Translations under genes and position numbers: made by a program
NCBI RefSeq assembly: GCF_902832845.1
Contig: NZ_CADFDB010000004.1
Span: forward strand, 186,001 to 250,000
Length of the DNA stretch: 64,000 nucleotides
Direction of reading: 5' to 3'
Source: Burkholderia metallica
GTDB lineage: Bacteria > Pseudomonadota > Gammaproteobacteria > Burkholderiales > Burkholderiaceae
The notes under the pieces: generated by a model
Database searches by the model: none
What the model was told of the DNA's origin: nothing
What the model saw: only the letters and a program-made list of their open reading frames with translations
In this document: in pieces, positions 37,839 through 46,313 of the stretch
Position numbering within the stretch: position 1 is the first letter of the stretch
Layout of the letters: each line of letters opens with the position of its first letter

Positions 37839-39527
37839 TCATTCCGGCTGGTCGTCGCCGTTCTTGCGGCCGTTGCGGCGGCGCAGCCCGGGCCCGAACG
37901 TGAAGCCGAACGCGAGCAGCACGAACGACACCGCGAGCACGACGACGTTGCCGCTCGTCACGTAAGGCGTGAACCCGCTCGTGCCTTCGATCCGCACGTC
38001 GAGCGAGCCGATCGTGAACGGCTTCAACTGGCCGAGCACGCGGCCGCGCGCATCGATCGCGGCGGTCATCCCCGTGTTGGTCGAGCGCAGCATCGGCCGG
38101 CCCGTTTCGAGCGAGCGCATCCGCGCGATCTGCAGATGCTGGTCGAGCGCGATCGTGTCGCCGAACCACGCGAGGTTCGTCACGTTGACGAGCACACCCG
38201 GCGGCTGCGGATTGTCGCGGATCGTCGCGGCGATTTCCTCGCCGAACAGGTCCTCGTAGCAGATGTCGGCCATCACCGGCTGGTTGTGCACGAGGAACGG
38301 CTTCTGCACGGGCGCGCCGCGCGCGAAGTCGCCGAGCGGCATCTTCATCAGGTTGACGAACCACCGGAATCCCCACGGGATGAATTCGCCGAAGGGCACG
38401 AGGTGGTGCTTGTCGTAGTGATAGATGTCGCGCGAATTCGGCGTCACGCCGTACAGGCTGTTCGTGTAGTCGACGTAGTGGCCGTCCTCGGTCACCGATG
38501 CGCCGACCGCGCCGAACAGCACGGCCGAGCCCGTCGTGTCGCTGAACTTGCGGATCGCGACGGCGAACGGTTCGGGCAGCTCCTGGATCATCACCGCGAT
38601 CGCGGTTTCCGGCGTGACGATCAGGTCGGCCGGCTTCTCGATGATCATCTGCGTGTACATCTTGATCGCCGCGTCGATGCCCGCTTCCTCGAACTTGATG
38701 TCCTGCTTCACGTTGCCCTGCAGCAGCCGCACGGTGAGCGGCGCGTTCGCGGGCACGGTCCACGTGACCTGCGACAGCCCGAGACCGGCCGCGATCAGCG
38801 CGAGCGCGATGCCGGCCGGCGCGGCGATGCGCACGCGTGCAGGCGCGCTGCGGGGTTCGGCAAGCGGCGACGGCCGCGCGGCGGCGAGCGCCTGCACGAC
38901 GAGCGCGGCGAACAGCGCGAGCACCCACGCAATCCCGTACACGCCGGCGACCGGCGCGAAGCCCGCGAACGGGCCGTCGACCTGTGGATAGCCGCTGGCG
39001 AGCCACGGAAAGCCGGTGAACACGGTGCCGCGCAGCCATTCGCCGAGCGCCCATGCGCTCGCGAACGCGAATGCGCCATGCCAGGTCGGCGAGAACGGCC
39101 GCGGGTCGGGCGTGCGGCGATGCCACGCATGGCCCGCGCAGAACGACCACAGCCCGGCGGAGAACGCCGGGTACAGCGACAGGTACAGCGCGAACAGCAC
39201 GAGCGCGCCGCCCGCGAGCGGCGCGGCCATCTCGCCGTACACGTGCATGCTGATGTAGAGCCACCAGATGCCGGTGATGAAGTTGCCGAAGCCGAACGCG
39301 CCGCCGGTGAGCGCTGCGCTGCGCCAGCTCGCGGTGCGCGTGAGCTGCGCGAAAAACCAGACGAATACGACGAGTTGCAGCCAGCCGCCATGCGGCGTCG
39401 GTGCGAAGCTGAGCGTATTGGCGGCGCCGGCGAGCAGCGCGGCCGGGTAGTGCCAGCGCGGCAGCGCGCGGCCGGGTGTCGGCGCGAGAAGACCGCCAGC
39501 CGGGCGGGACAGGATCGGATCGTCCAT
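37839..39527 (-). CDS. lnt: Apolipoprotein N-acyltransferase
   Basis: A 562-residue inner-membrane enzyme adding the third acyl chain to lipoproteins. About six to seven N-terminal membrane helices (30-255) precede a periplasmic nitrilase-like domain. The catalytic triad is visible: E307 in IVTPETAI, K373 in DKHHLVPFGEFIPWG and C423 in DICYEDLFG. A final helix (about 525-545) ends in a basic tail. The start at 39527 is followed by a family-like N-terminus. It is the last gene of the miaB-to-lnt minus-strand series, as in E. coli. Confidence 0.95.
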   Translation of the reverse strand: MDDPILSRPAGGLLAPTPGRALPRWHYPAALLAGAANTLSFAPTPHGGWLQLVVFVWFFAQLTRTASWRSAALTGGAFGFGNFITGIWWLYISMHVYGEMAAPLAGGALVLFALYLSLYPAFSAGLWSFCAGHAWHRRTPDPRPFSPTWHGAFAFASAWALGEWLRGTVFTGFPWLASGYPQVDGPFAGFAPVAGVYGIAWVLALFAALVVQALAAARPSPLAEPRSAPARVRIAAPAGIALALIAAGLGLSQVTWTVPANAPLTVRLLQGNVKQDIKFEEAGIDAAIKMYTQMIIEKPADLIVTPETAIAVMIQELPEPFAVAIRKFSDTTGSAVLFGAVGASVTEDGHYVDYTNSLYGVTPNSRDIYHYDKHHLVPFGEFIPWGFRWFVNLMKMPLGDFARGAPVQKPFLVHNQPVMADICYEDLFGEEIAATIRDNPQPPGVLVNVTNLAWFGDTIALDQHLQIARMRSLETGRPMLRSTNTGMTAAIDARGRVLGQLKPFTIGSLDVRIEGTSGFTPYVTSGNVVVLAVSFVLLAFGFTFGPGLRRRNGRKNGDDQPE

Positions 39528-39579
39528 GTGAAGCGAAAGTGGGCGAGCGGTTGTGGAACGCGCGGCTGGCGCGCGGGGG

Positions 39580-40467
39580 TCAGTCTTCGTGCGAGGTTTC
39601 GGCGCGACGGCTGGCGAGCGGGTTGCGGCGCACCAGCAGCACGTGGACCTGGCGCGCATCGCCGCGCTGGATCTCGAACACGAGGTTGCCGAGCTGCAGC
39701 TTCTCGCCGCGATGCGGGACGCGGCCGAAGTGATGCGTGATCAGCCCGCCGATCGTGTCGACTTCGTCGTCGGGGAAATCGGTGCCGAACGTCTCGTTGA
39801 ACTGTTCGATCTCGGTGAGCGCGCGCACGCGGTAGCGGCCGTCGGGCCCCGAGATGATGTTGCCGGCTTCCTCGTCGAAATCGTATTCGTCCTCGATGTC
39901 GCCGACGATCTGCTCGAGCACGTCCTCGATCGTGATCAGGCCCGCGACGCCGCCGTATTCGTCGACGACGATCGCGAGGTGGTTGCGGTTCACGCGGAAG
40001 TCGTGCAGCAGCACGTTCAGGCGCTTCGATTCGGGGATGAACACGGCCGGGCGCAGCATCCCGCGCACGTCGAATTCCTCTTCGGCATAGAAACGCAGCA
40101 GATCCTTCGCGAGCAGCACGCCGATCACGTTGTCGCGGTTCTCCTCGAACACGGGGTAGCGCGAGTGCGCTTTTTCGAGGACGAACGGGATGAAATCCTC
40201 GGGCTTGTCGGCGATGTTGATCGCGTCCATCTGGGCCCGCGGCACCATGATGTCGCGCGCGCACAGATCGGATACCTGGAACACGCCTTCGATCATCGAC
40301 AGCGAATCGGCGTCGATCAGGTTGCGTTCGTGGGCGTCCTGGAGGATTTCCAGCAGCTCGCCGCGGGATTCGGGCTCGGGCGAGATGAAGTCGGTCAGGC
40401 GCTCGAGCAGCGAGCGCTTTTCTTGCGGTTTGTCGGTTGGCTTACGACTGGGATACGAATCGTTCAT
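39580..40467 (-). CDS. corC: CorC/HlyC family CBS-domain protein
   Basis: A 295-residue cytoplasmic protein: N-terminal SLLERLTDFISPEPESRGEL, two CBS domains (about 65-190; IMVPRAQMDAINIADK, then VVDEYGGVAGLITIEDVLEQIVG) and a C-terminal CorC_HlyC transporter-associated domain (about 205-285; DGRYRVRALTEIEQFNETFG). CorC is linked to magnesium and cobalt efflux, but the link is indirect. It precedes lnt by 52 bp in the conserved miaB-ybeZ-ybeY-corC-lnt order; here chaC and a small lipoprotein gene sit between ybeY and corC. Confidence 0.93.
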   Translation of the reverse strand: MNDSYPSRKPTDKPQEKRSLLERLTDFISPEPESRGELLEILQDAHERNLIDADSLSMIEGVFQVSDLCARDIMVPRAQMDAINIADKPEDFIPFVLEKAHSRYPVFEENRDNVIGVLLAKDLLRFYAEEEFDVRGMLRPAVFIPESKRLNVLLHDFRVNRNHLAIVVDEYGGVAGLITIEDVLEQIVGDIEDEYDFDEEAGNIISGPDGRYRVRALTEIEQFNETFGTDFPDDEVDTIGGLITHHFGRVPHRGEKLQLGNLVFEIQRGDARQVHVLLVRRNPLASRRAETSHED

Positions 40468-40705
40468 GGTGGTGCGCCCGGGTCATGCCGGGGCGCGCGG
40501 TCACGGAGTAGGCAAGGATACACCAAGGGCACGACGCGACCGTGTCACGCCGGCCGCTCGGCCAGGGTGAGCAGCTCGCGCGGGCCTGCTCGCGGACGGC
40601 CGCGCCGGGCACGACGTCGTCCTCGTGCCCATCCTATCCCAGAAAGGGTCGGCGGGGCAGCGGCGGAAAAAAACGGGCGCGCGAGGGGCGGGAAGGGGTG
40701 ACGCG

Positions 40706-40730
40706 GGAAAACGCCCGGCCGACGCGGGCG
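40706..40730 (-). terminator. Probable terminator downstream of the small lipoprotein gene
   Basis: On the minus strand CGCCCG (40730-40725) pairs with CGGGCG (40717-40712) around a 7-base loop and runs into TTTT (40711-40708). It lies about 45 bases after the lipoprotein stop. It would partly separate corC-lnt from the upstream genes. The rest of the 40468-40774 gap holds only a possible minus-strand promoter element near 40526-40515. Confidence 0.55.
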
Positions 40731-40774
40731 GCGGCGGCATTCTGCCGCACGCGGGTTGCGCAGCCAGGCCGCGT

Positions 40775-40924
40775 TCAGAACCGCATGCCGGCCGAGCAGC
40801 CGCCGGCGGCCGCGCCGTTGGTCGCGGCGCCGCCGCAGCCGAGGATCCCGCAGCCGGACAGTGCGACGCTCGCGGCGACGAGCAGCGCGGCAACCCTGCA
40901 ACGCGACCAGCGTGACGGTTTCAT
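40775..40924 (-). CDS. Small Cys/Gly-rich lipoprotein (49 aa)
   Basis: A 49-residue protein with a positively charged start, a hydrophobic segment (VAALLVAASVAL) and a lipobox LSGC, giving a predicted lipidated Cys25. The mature part is only 25 residues, rich in Gly, Ala and Cys (GCGILGCGGAATNGAAAGG with a third Cys before the end). GAGGAG lies eight bases before the ATG, a strong ribosome-binding site that makes translation credible. It sits 71 bp after chaC on the same strand, inside the miaB-to-lnt series. I do not recognise a family; the function is unknown. Confidence 0.72.
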   Translation of the reverse strand: MKPSRWSRCRVAALLVAASVALSGCGILGCGGAATNGAAAGGCSAGMRF

Positions 40925-40995
40925 CGGCGATGCTCCTCGTTCGAATGCGCGCATGGCGCGACAGTGCATGGCGGCAAGCCGGGCGCCGTGACGCG

Positions 40996-41628
40996 TCACC
41001 GGCATCGCGCGAGCAGCCCTTCGAGTGCGCGATCGGGGATGCCGCTCGCACGCAGCGCGTCGACCGTGCGGCTCACGTAGTCGAGCGTCGTCCCGTAGCG
41101 GCCGGCCGCGCAGTCGAACACGGCCTTCACGACAGCATCGGACAGCTTGCCCGTATAGGTCGGCGCGTCGCGGCGCATCACGAACGCGAGCGCGTTCACC
41201 CGCTCGCCGTTTTCCAGCGAGCACGGCAGCCACGCGGGCCGGTACGAACCCATCGGCATCTCGCGTTTCCACAACGTTTCGAGGTGCGGCTGCGCGGTCG
41301 GGCCGGCTAGCCGGAACGCGATGCCCGAGCACGAGCCGCCGCGATCGAGCGCGAGCACGAGGCCCGGCTGTTCGGGCGTGCCGCGGTTCACGCGCGACCA
41401 CAGGTAGAGCCCGCGATGATAGCCGTGCACCTTGCCGCGCACGGCGGCGACGGTCGGCAACCCCGGGTTCCAGATCAGCGAGCCATAGCCGAACAGCCAG
41501 AGATCCTGCCGGCCGTCCCAGTCGCGCATCGTGTGCGCGAGCGACGCCGCGAGCTCGTCTTCGGTCAGCAGGCGCCCGGCGCCGATCGACGGCGGGTAGG
41601 CGGGCGGGAGCGTCGCGGCGTTGCGCAT
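40996..41628 (-). CDS. Glutathione-specific gamma-glutamylcyclotransferase, ChaC type
   Basis: A 210-residue ChaC-like enzyme that cleaves glutathione to 5-oxoproline and Cys-Gly. LWLFGYGSLIWNPG is the substrate-loop signature, and the catalytic Glu is E123 in LWKREMPMGSY. ALAFVMRRDAPTYTGKLS follows the family pattern. It starts 12 bp after ybeY ends. ChaC is not part of the canonical miaB-ybeZ-ybeY-corC-lnt cluster, so its presence here is a lineage-specific insertion into an otherwise conserved operon. A role in glutathione turnover is inferred from the family. Confidence 0.88.
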   Translation of the reverse strand: MRNAATLPPAYPPSIGAGRLLTEDELAASLAHTMRDWDGRQDLWLFGYGSLIWNPGLPTVAAVRGKVHGYHRGLYLWSRVNRGTPEQPGLVLALDRGGSCSGIAFRLAGPTAQPHLETLWKREMPMGSYRPAWLPCSLENGERVNALAFVMRRDAPTYTGKLSDAVVKAVFDCAAGRYGTTLDYVSRTVDALRASGIPDRALEGLLARCR

Positions 41629-41640
41629 CGTGCGGACGGC

Positions 41641-42423
41641 TTACTGGTACGGGTTCGGGAAGCCCAGCTTCGCGAGGATGTCGACTTCGAGCGCTTCCAT
41701 TTCGGCCGCGTCCTCGTCGCTCGTCTCGTGGTCGTAGCCCTGCGCGTGCAGCACGCCGTGCACCAGCAGGTGCGCGTAGTGGGCCGCGAGCGGCTTGCCC
41801 TGGTCGTGCGCTTCCTTCTCGACGACCGGGCAGCACAGCACGAGGTCGCCGATCACGGTGCCGTCGGGCGCCGCGTCGTACGCGAAGGTCAGCACGTTGG
41901 TCGGGTAGTCCTTGTGGCGGTAGCCGCCGTTCAGCGCGCGGCCTTCGTCCTCGCCGACGAAACGCACGGTGAGCTGCGCGCTCGCGAACAGCGCCGGCTC
42001 GATCCATTCGGCGATCAGCTTGCGCTTGGGCAGCGTCTTGCGCACGTCGCTCGTGATTTCGTCGCCGTACTGCACGGACAGGTCGAGCACCGGTTCGCGC
42101 CGCGCGTCTTCGGTGTCGTCCTCGTCCTCGCGCGGGGCCGGCTCGGCGCCCACGTGCAGCGTCACGCTGTCGTAGTGCTCGGGCTGCAGCGCGAGCTTCG
42201 CGCGCATCGCCGGATCGTTGTGCTGCGCGACGATCGCAACGGCGGCTTCCCCCGAACTGCCCGACAGGTCGAACATCAGGCTGCGGCCGTCCGGGAAGTC
42301 GATTCGCAGCCCTTGCGCGTCGACGGTCCGGGCCTTGCCCTTCGCATCGAACAGCGACAGGCGGGGGGAGGCGGGCGCGGCGGACTGGGCGCGCCCGGAC
42401 TTGCGAGAACGGGAGGATTTCAT
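41641..42423 (-). CDS. ybeY: Endoribonuclease YbeY with an N-terminal extension
   Basis: A 260-residue protein from the start at 42423. Residues 111-260 are a complete Ybe[27 protein letters not shown], then the zinc motif [11 protein letters not shown] (H222, H226, H232). YbeY is a metal-dependent RNase acting in 16S rRNA 3'-end maturation and ribosome quality control. The first 110 residues are an extra segment ([20 protein letters not shown], then an acidic linker [12 protein letters not shown]) with normal coding composition but no clear ribosome-binding site at 42423, so the true start is uncertain. It follows phoH. Confidence 0.9.
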   Translation of the reverse strand: MKSSRSRKSGRAQSAAPASPRLSLFDAKGKARTVDAQGLRIDFPDGRSLMFDLSGSSGEAAVAIVAQHNDPAMRAKLALQPEHYDSVTLHVGAEPAPREDEDDTEDARREPVLDLSVQYGDEITSDVRKTLPKRKLIAEWIEPALFASAQLTVRFVGEDEGRALNGGYRHKDYPTNVLTFAYDAAPDGTVIGDLVLCCPVVEKEAHDQGKPLAAHYAHLLVHGVLHAQGYDHETSDEDAAEMEALEVDILAKLGFPNPYQ

Positions 42424-42567
42424 GACGCGTGCGGCGATTGGAACGCGTTGAGGATACACCAAACGGCCGATCGCACCCGAATTCACACGGGCGAAAAAAA
42501 GCCCGGCGCGCCGTCTGGCGGGCCGGGCCGGGCTGTCTGGCCGGGGCGGCGTGCGGCCGCCTGCCGG

Positions 42568-43614
42568 TCAGCCGTCCTGGTGCTGCGCGTGGAATTCGTC
42601 GTACGCCTCGACGATGCGCGCGACGAGCGGATGGCGCACGACGTCCGCGCTCGTGAAGCGCGTGAGCGCGATGCCGCGCACGCCGCCGAGCACCTGCTGC
42701 GCTTCGACGAGGCCGCTCTTGTGGCCGCGCGGCAGGTCGACCTGGCTCGTGTCGCCGGTCACGACCGCCTTCGAGCCGAAGCCGATCCGCGTGAGGAACA
42801 TCTTCATCTGCTCGGGCGTCGTGTTCTGCGCTTCGTCGAGGATGATGAACGCGTGGTTCAGCGTGCGGCCGCGCATGTACGCGAGCGGCGCGATCTCGAT
42901 CATCTGTCGCTCGAACATCTTCGCCGTCTTGTCGAAGCCGAGCAGGTCGTACAGCGCGTCGTACAGCGGACGCAGGTACGGGTCGACCTTCTGCGCGAGA
43001 TCGCCCGGCAGGAAGCCGAGCCGCTCGCCGGCCTCGACGGCCGGGCGCGTCAGCACGATCCGCTTGACCTGGTCGCGCTCGAGCGCGTCGACCGCGCACG
43101 CGACTGCGAGGTAGGTCTTGCCGGTGCCGGCCGGCCCGATGCCGAACGTCACGTCGTGCGACAGGATCTGCTTCAGGTATTCGCGCTGCGCGGGCGTGCG
43201 GCCGCGCAGGTCGGCGCGCCGCGTGTACAGCTTCGGCGCGGGCTCCTCGTCCGGCTCGCCGGCGTCGAGCTGCACTACGGGCTCGTCGAACGGGTGGTCG
43301 GGATCGCCGCGAAAGCGCACGTCGAGCGTGTCCTGGCGGCCGTTGCCGGACGTGTGGCGCACTTCGACCAGCGCGAGCTGGATGTCGTCGACCGACAGCG
43401 CATCGCGCGCGCGGTTGTAGAAGTTCTCGAGCGCGGCGAGCGCGAGCTTGGCGCCGCGCCCGCGGATCGCGATCCGGTGGCCGCGGCGCGACAGCGTGAC
43501 GTCGAGCGCCTGTTCGATCTGCCGCAGGTTCTCGTCGAGCGGGCCGCAGAGGTTGGCGAGGCGCGCGTTGTCGTCGCGCGGCGCGACGAATTCCAGTGCT
43601 TGGGTCGGCTTCAA
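42568..43614 (-). CDS. ybeZ: PhoH family ATPase (YbeZ/PhoL)
   Basis: A 348-residue PhoH-like protein. Walker A is GPAGTGKTYLA and the Walker B-like segment is HAFIILDEAQNTTPEQMKMFLTR; VVTGDTSQVDLP is the sensor-like motif. An N-terminal KH-like region (residues about 10-95) is present. YbeZ is an ATPase working with YbeY in RNA metabolism. The start is TTG at 43614 with CAGGAG 12 bases upstream; no ATG or GTG fits better. It lies 30 bp after miaB and about 145 bp before ybeY. Confidence 0.92.
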   Translation of the reverse strand: MKPTQALEFVAPRDDNARLANLCGPLDENLRQIEQALDVTLSRRGHRIAIRGRGAKLALAALENFYNRARDALSVDDIQLALVEVRHTSGNGRQDTLDVRFRGDPDHPFDEPVVQLDAGEPDEEPAPKLYTRRADLRGRTPAQREYLKQILSHDVTFGIGPAGTGKTYLAVACAVDALERDQVKRIVLTRPAVEAGERLGFLPGDLAQKVDPYLRPLYDALYDLLGFDKTAKMFERQMIEIAPLAYMRGRTLNHAFIILDEAQNTTPEQMKMFLTRIGFGSKAVVTGDTSQVDLPRGHKSGLVEAQQVLGGVRGIALTRFTSADVVRHPLVARIVEAYDEFHAQHQDG

Positions 43615-43643
43615 AGTGGCGTCGGGCTCCTGTTGAGCATCGG

Positions 43644-45017
43644 TCAGTGGGTGGCCGCGCTCGCGTCGTCGCTCACGAGCACGAGCTCGCCGCGCAGCGA
43701 ATGCGGGTACGCATGGTTGATCTTCACGTCGATCATCTGGCCGATCAGGCGCGGGTGCGATGCGAGCGGCGCCGGGAAATTCACGACCCGGTTGTTCTCG
43801 GTGCGGCCGGCGAGTTCGTTCGGGTCCTTGCGCGACGGGCCTTCGACGAGAATCCGCTCGACCTTGCCGACCATCGACTGGCTGATGCGTGCGACGTTTT
43901 CCTCGATGGTCGCCTGCAGATGTTGCAGGCGTTTGAGCTTCACCTCGCGCGGCGTGTCGTCGTGCAGGTTCGCGGCCGGCGTGCCGGGACGCGGGCTGTA
44001 GATGAACGAGAAGCTCGTGTCGTAGCCCATCTCGTGCACCAGTGCCATCATCTTGTCGAAGTCGTCCTCGGTCTCGCCGGGGAAGCCGACGATCATGTCG
44101 GTCGACAGCGACAGGTCCGGGCGGATCGCGCGCAGCTTGCGGATCACCGATTTGTATTCGAGTACCGTGTAGCCGCGCTTCATCGCCATCAGGATGCGGT
44201 CGGAGCCGTGCTGGACCGGCAGGTGCAGGTGGCTCACGAGCTTCGGCACCTTCGCGTAGGTGTCGATCAGGCGCTGCGTGAATTCCTTCGGATGCGACGT
44301 CGTGTAGCGGATCCGCTCGATGCCGGGGATGTCGGCCACGTATTCGATCAGCGTCGCGAAATCGGCGATGTCCGGCGAGCCGGCCGTCAGCGCGCCGCGG
44401 TACGCGTTCACGTTCTGGCCGAGCAGCGTCACTTCGCGCACGCCCTGGTCGGCGAGGCCGGCCACTTCGGTCAGCACGTCGTCGAGCGGGCGCGACACTT
44501 CATCGCCGCGCGTGTACGGCACCACGCAGTAGCTGCAGTACTTCGAGCAGCCTTCCATGATCGACACGAACGCGCTCGGCCCCTCGACGCGCGCGGGCGG
44601 CAGGTGGTCGAACTTCTCGATTTCGGGGAACGTGATGTCGACCTGCGCGCGGCCGCTCGCGCGGCGCGCGTCGATCATCTGCGGCAGGCGGTGCAGGGTC
44701 TGCGGGCCGAACACGAGGTCGACGTACGGCGCGCGCGACACGATCGATGCGCCTTCCTGGCTCGCGACGCAGCCGCCGACGCCGATCAGCAGGCCGGGCT
44801 TCGCTTCCTTCAGCTCGCGCACGCGGCCGAGATCGGAGAACACCTTCTCCTGCGCCTTTTCACGCACCGAACACGTGTTGAACAGGATGATGTCCGCGTC
44901 TTCCGGCGTGTCGGTCTTTTCGAGGCCTTCGGCCGCATTCAGCACGTCCACCATCTTGTCCGAGTCGTACTCGTTCATCTGGCAGCCGAAGGTCTTTACG
45001 TAAACTTTCTTGGTCAT
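43644..45017 (-). CDS. miaB: tRNA-2-methylthio-N6-dimethylallyladenosine synthase
   Basis: A 457-residue radical-SAM methylthiotransferase modifying A37 of tRNAs that read U-starting codons. Three N-terminal cysteines (C12, C49, C83) bind the auxiliary iron-sulfur cluster and C157-x3-C161-x2-C164 ([16 protein letters not shown]) the radical-SAM cluster. A TRAM domain closes the protein (about 380-445). The start at 45017 gives the usual [15 protein letters not shown]. It is the first gene of the conserved miaB-ybeZ-ybeY-...-corC-lnt series on the minus strand. Confidence 0.97.
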   Translation of the reverse strand: MTKKVYVKTFGCQMNEYDSDKMVDVLNAAEGLEKTDTPEDADIILFNTCSVREKAQEKVFSDLGRVRELKEAKPGLLIGVGGCVASQEGASIVSRAPYVDLVFGPQTLHRLPQMIDARRASGRAQVDITFPEIEKFDHLPPARVEGPSAFVSIMEGCSKYCSYCVVPYTRGDEVSRPLDDVLTEVAGLADQGVREVTLLGQNVNAYRGALTAGSPDIADFATLIEYVADIPGIERIRYTTSHPKEFTQRLIDTYAKVPKLVSHLHLPVQHGSDRILMAMKRGYTVLEYKSVIRKLRAIRPDLSLSTDMIVGFPGETEDDFDKMMALVHEMGYDTSFSFIYSPRPGTPAANLHDDTPREVKLKRLQHLQATIEENVARISQSMVGKVERILVEGPSRKDPNELAGRTENNRVVNFPAPLASHPRLIGQMIDVKINHAYPHSLRGELVLVSDDASAATH

Positions 45018-45233
45018 GGGGGTTCGCCGTTCGCAGTGGTTGACCTGGGGGCGTCTCGTCAAGAGTGAATCGGGACGGCCGTGCGCGGCGCGCAAGTTGC
45101 GCGCGCGAAGCATGAAAAGCCGTCGGGAAAGCCTTCCATTATAGCTTTTCGCGCTGCACCGGGCGGCCGGCGGGTTGCGGCCGCGCGACGTCGGCTGTGA
45201 GGTTCGGACCCCCGAATGCCGGCGCGTCGGCCG

Positions 45234-46166
45234 TCAGCGGCATGCGTTGAGCAGGTCGTCGTGGGCGGCTTCCTCGCGCGCGAAGCGCTCGACGAGGAAG
45301 TCGAGCAGCACGCGCACGCGCGGCGCCATGTAGCGCTTGCCGGGATAGATCGCGTGCAGCGCCGGACCCTGGTGCCGCCAGTCGGGCAGCAGGACCTGGA
45401 GCCGCCCGGTGCGAATGTCGTCGGCGACGTCCCAGATCGAATTCAGCACGATGCCGCGCCCGCGCAGCGCCCATTCGCGGGCGAGCCCGCCGTCGTTGGT
45501 CTCGAACGCGGTGGCGAGCGGCACCGTGAACGTCTGCGTGTCGTCGCCGCGCGTAAAGCGCCACGTGTTCATCGGCCCGGATGCCACCGTGATCACGTTG
45601 CACGGAAAGCGGGCCAGATCGTGCGGATCGCGCGGCAGGCCGTGGCGTTCGACAAACGACGGCGACGCGCACGGCACGCGCCGGTCCGCGGCGAGCCGGC
45701 GGGCGATCAGCGCGCCGTCGGGCGGGGCGGCGAAGCGGATCGCGAGGTCGATCTCGTCTTGCCACAGGTTGACCGTCGAATCGGACGCCGTCAGCGAGAA
45801 CGTCACGTCCGGGTAGCGCGCGGTGAATTCGTCGAGCCAGTCGAGCAGCCGGCGGCGGCCGAAATCGGACGTCGCCGACAGCCGCACGCGGCCGCCGACG
45901 ACGTTGCGTCCGGCCTGCAGCAGCGCGTTTGCGTCGTCGAGCGCCTGCAACGCCTGCCGACAGCCGTTCAGGTACAGGCGGCCCTCGTCGGTGAGCCGCA
46001 ACTGCCGGGTCGACCGGTCGAACAGCCGCGTGGCGACCGCCGCCTCGAGCTTCGCGAGGCGCGCGCTCGCGGCGGCCGGCGTGAGGTTCAGCTTGCGCCC
46101 GGCGGCGGACAGGCTGCCCAGTTCCGCCGCCTCGACGAACAGCCGGATGTCGCCCAGTCGATCCAT
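45234..46166 (-). CDS. LysR family transcriptional regulator
   Basis: A 310-residue LysR-type regulator. An N-terminal winged helix (DIRLFVEAAELGSLSAAGRKL, then AAASARLAKLEA) is followed by the effector-binding domain from about residue 90 (VGGRVRLSATSDFGRRRLLDWL, IDLAIRFAAPPDGALIAR). It diverges from an MFS transporter gene with a perfect dyad between the two start codons, the usual sign that it controls both genes. The effector is unknown; related regulators often respond to drugs or aromatic compounds. Confidence 0.92.
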   Translation of the reverse strand: MDRLGDIRLFVEAAELGSLSAAGRKLNLTPAAASARLAKLEAAVATRLFDRSTRQLRLTDEGRLYLNGCRQALQALDDANALLQAGRNVVGGRVRLSATSDFGRRRLLDWLDEFTARYPDVTFSLTASDSTVNLWQDEIDLAIRFAAPPDGALIARRLAADRRVPCASPSFVERHGLPRDPHDLARFPCNVITVASGPMNTWRFTRGDDTQTFTVPLATAFETNDGGLAREWALRGRGIVLNSIWDVADDIRTGRLQVLLPDWRHQGPALHAIYPGKRYMAPRVRVLLDFLVERFAREEAAHDDLLNACR

Positions 46167-46183
46167 GCGATTTTCCAGAATTA

Positions 46184-46200
46184 TTTGAAAATGGTTCAAA
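46184..46200. promoter_or_regulatory. Candidate LysR operator between the regulator and MFS genes
   Basis: TTTGAA-N5-TTCAAA is a perfect 17-bp dyad in an AT-rich stretch starting 18 bases from the lysR start codon and 114 bases from the MFS start. Its geometry fits the T-N11-A type of LysR-box. It overlaps where the divergent promoters should lie. Confidence 0.6.
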
Positions 46201-46313
46201 TGCCACGCCAATTATCAAATATAGGCGTCTTCGGGACAATGCGCGCACATCCCGCTTTCTTGTGCGGTGCGGCACCGACCGGGCGCCGCGTCCGCCGCCT
46301 TCCGGAGAACGTC

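Noticed and set aside
41416-44001. A plus-strand frame of 861 codons across ybeY, phoH and miaB
   Set aside because: Runs opposite three firmly identified genes; no motif or ribosome-binding site.
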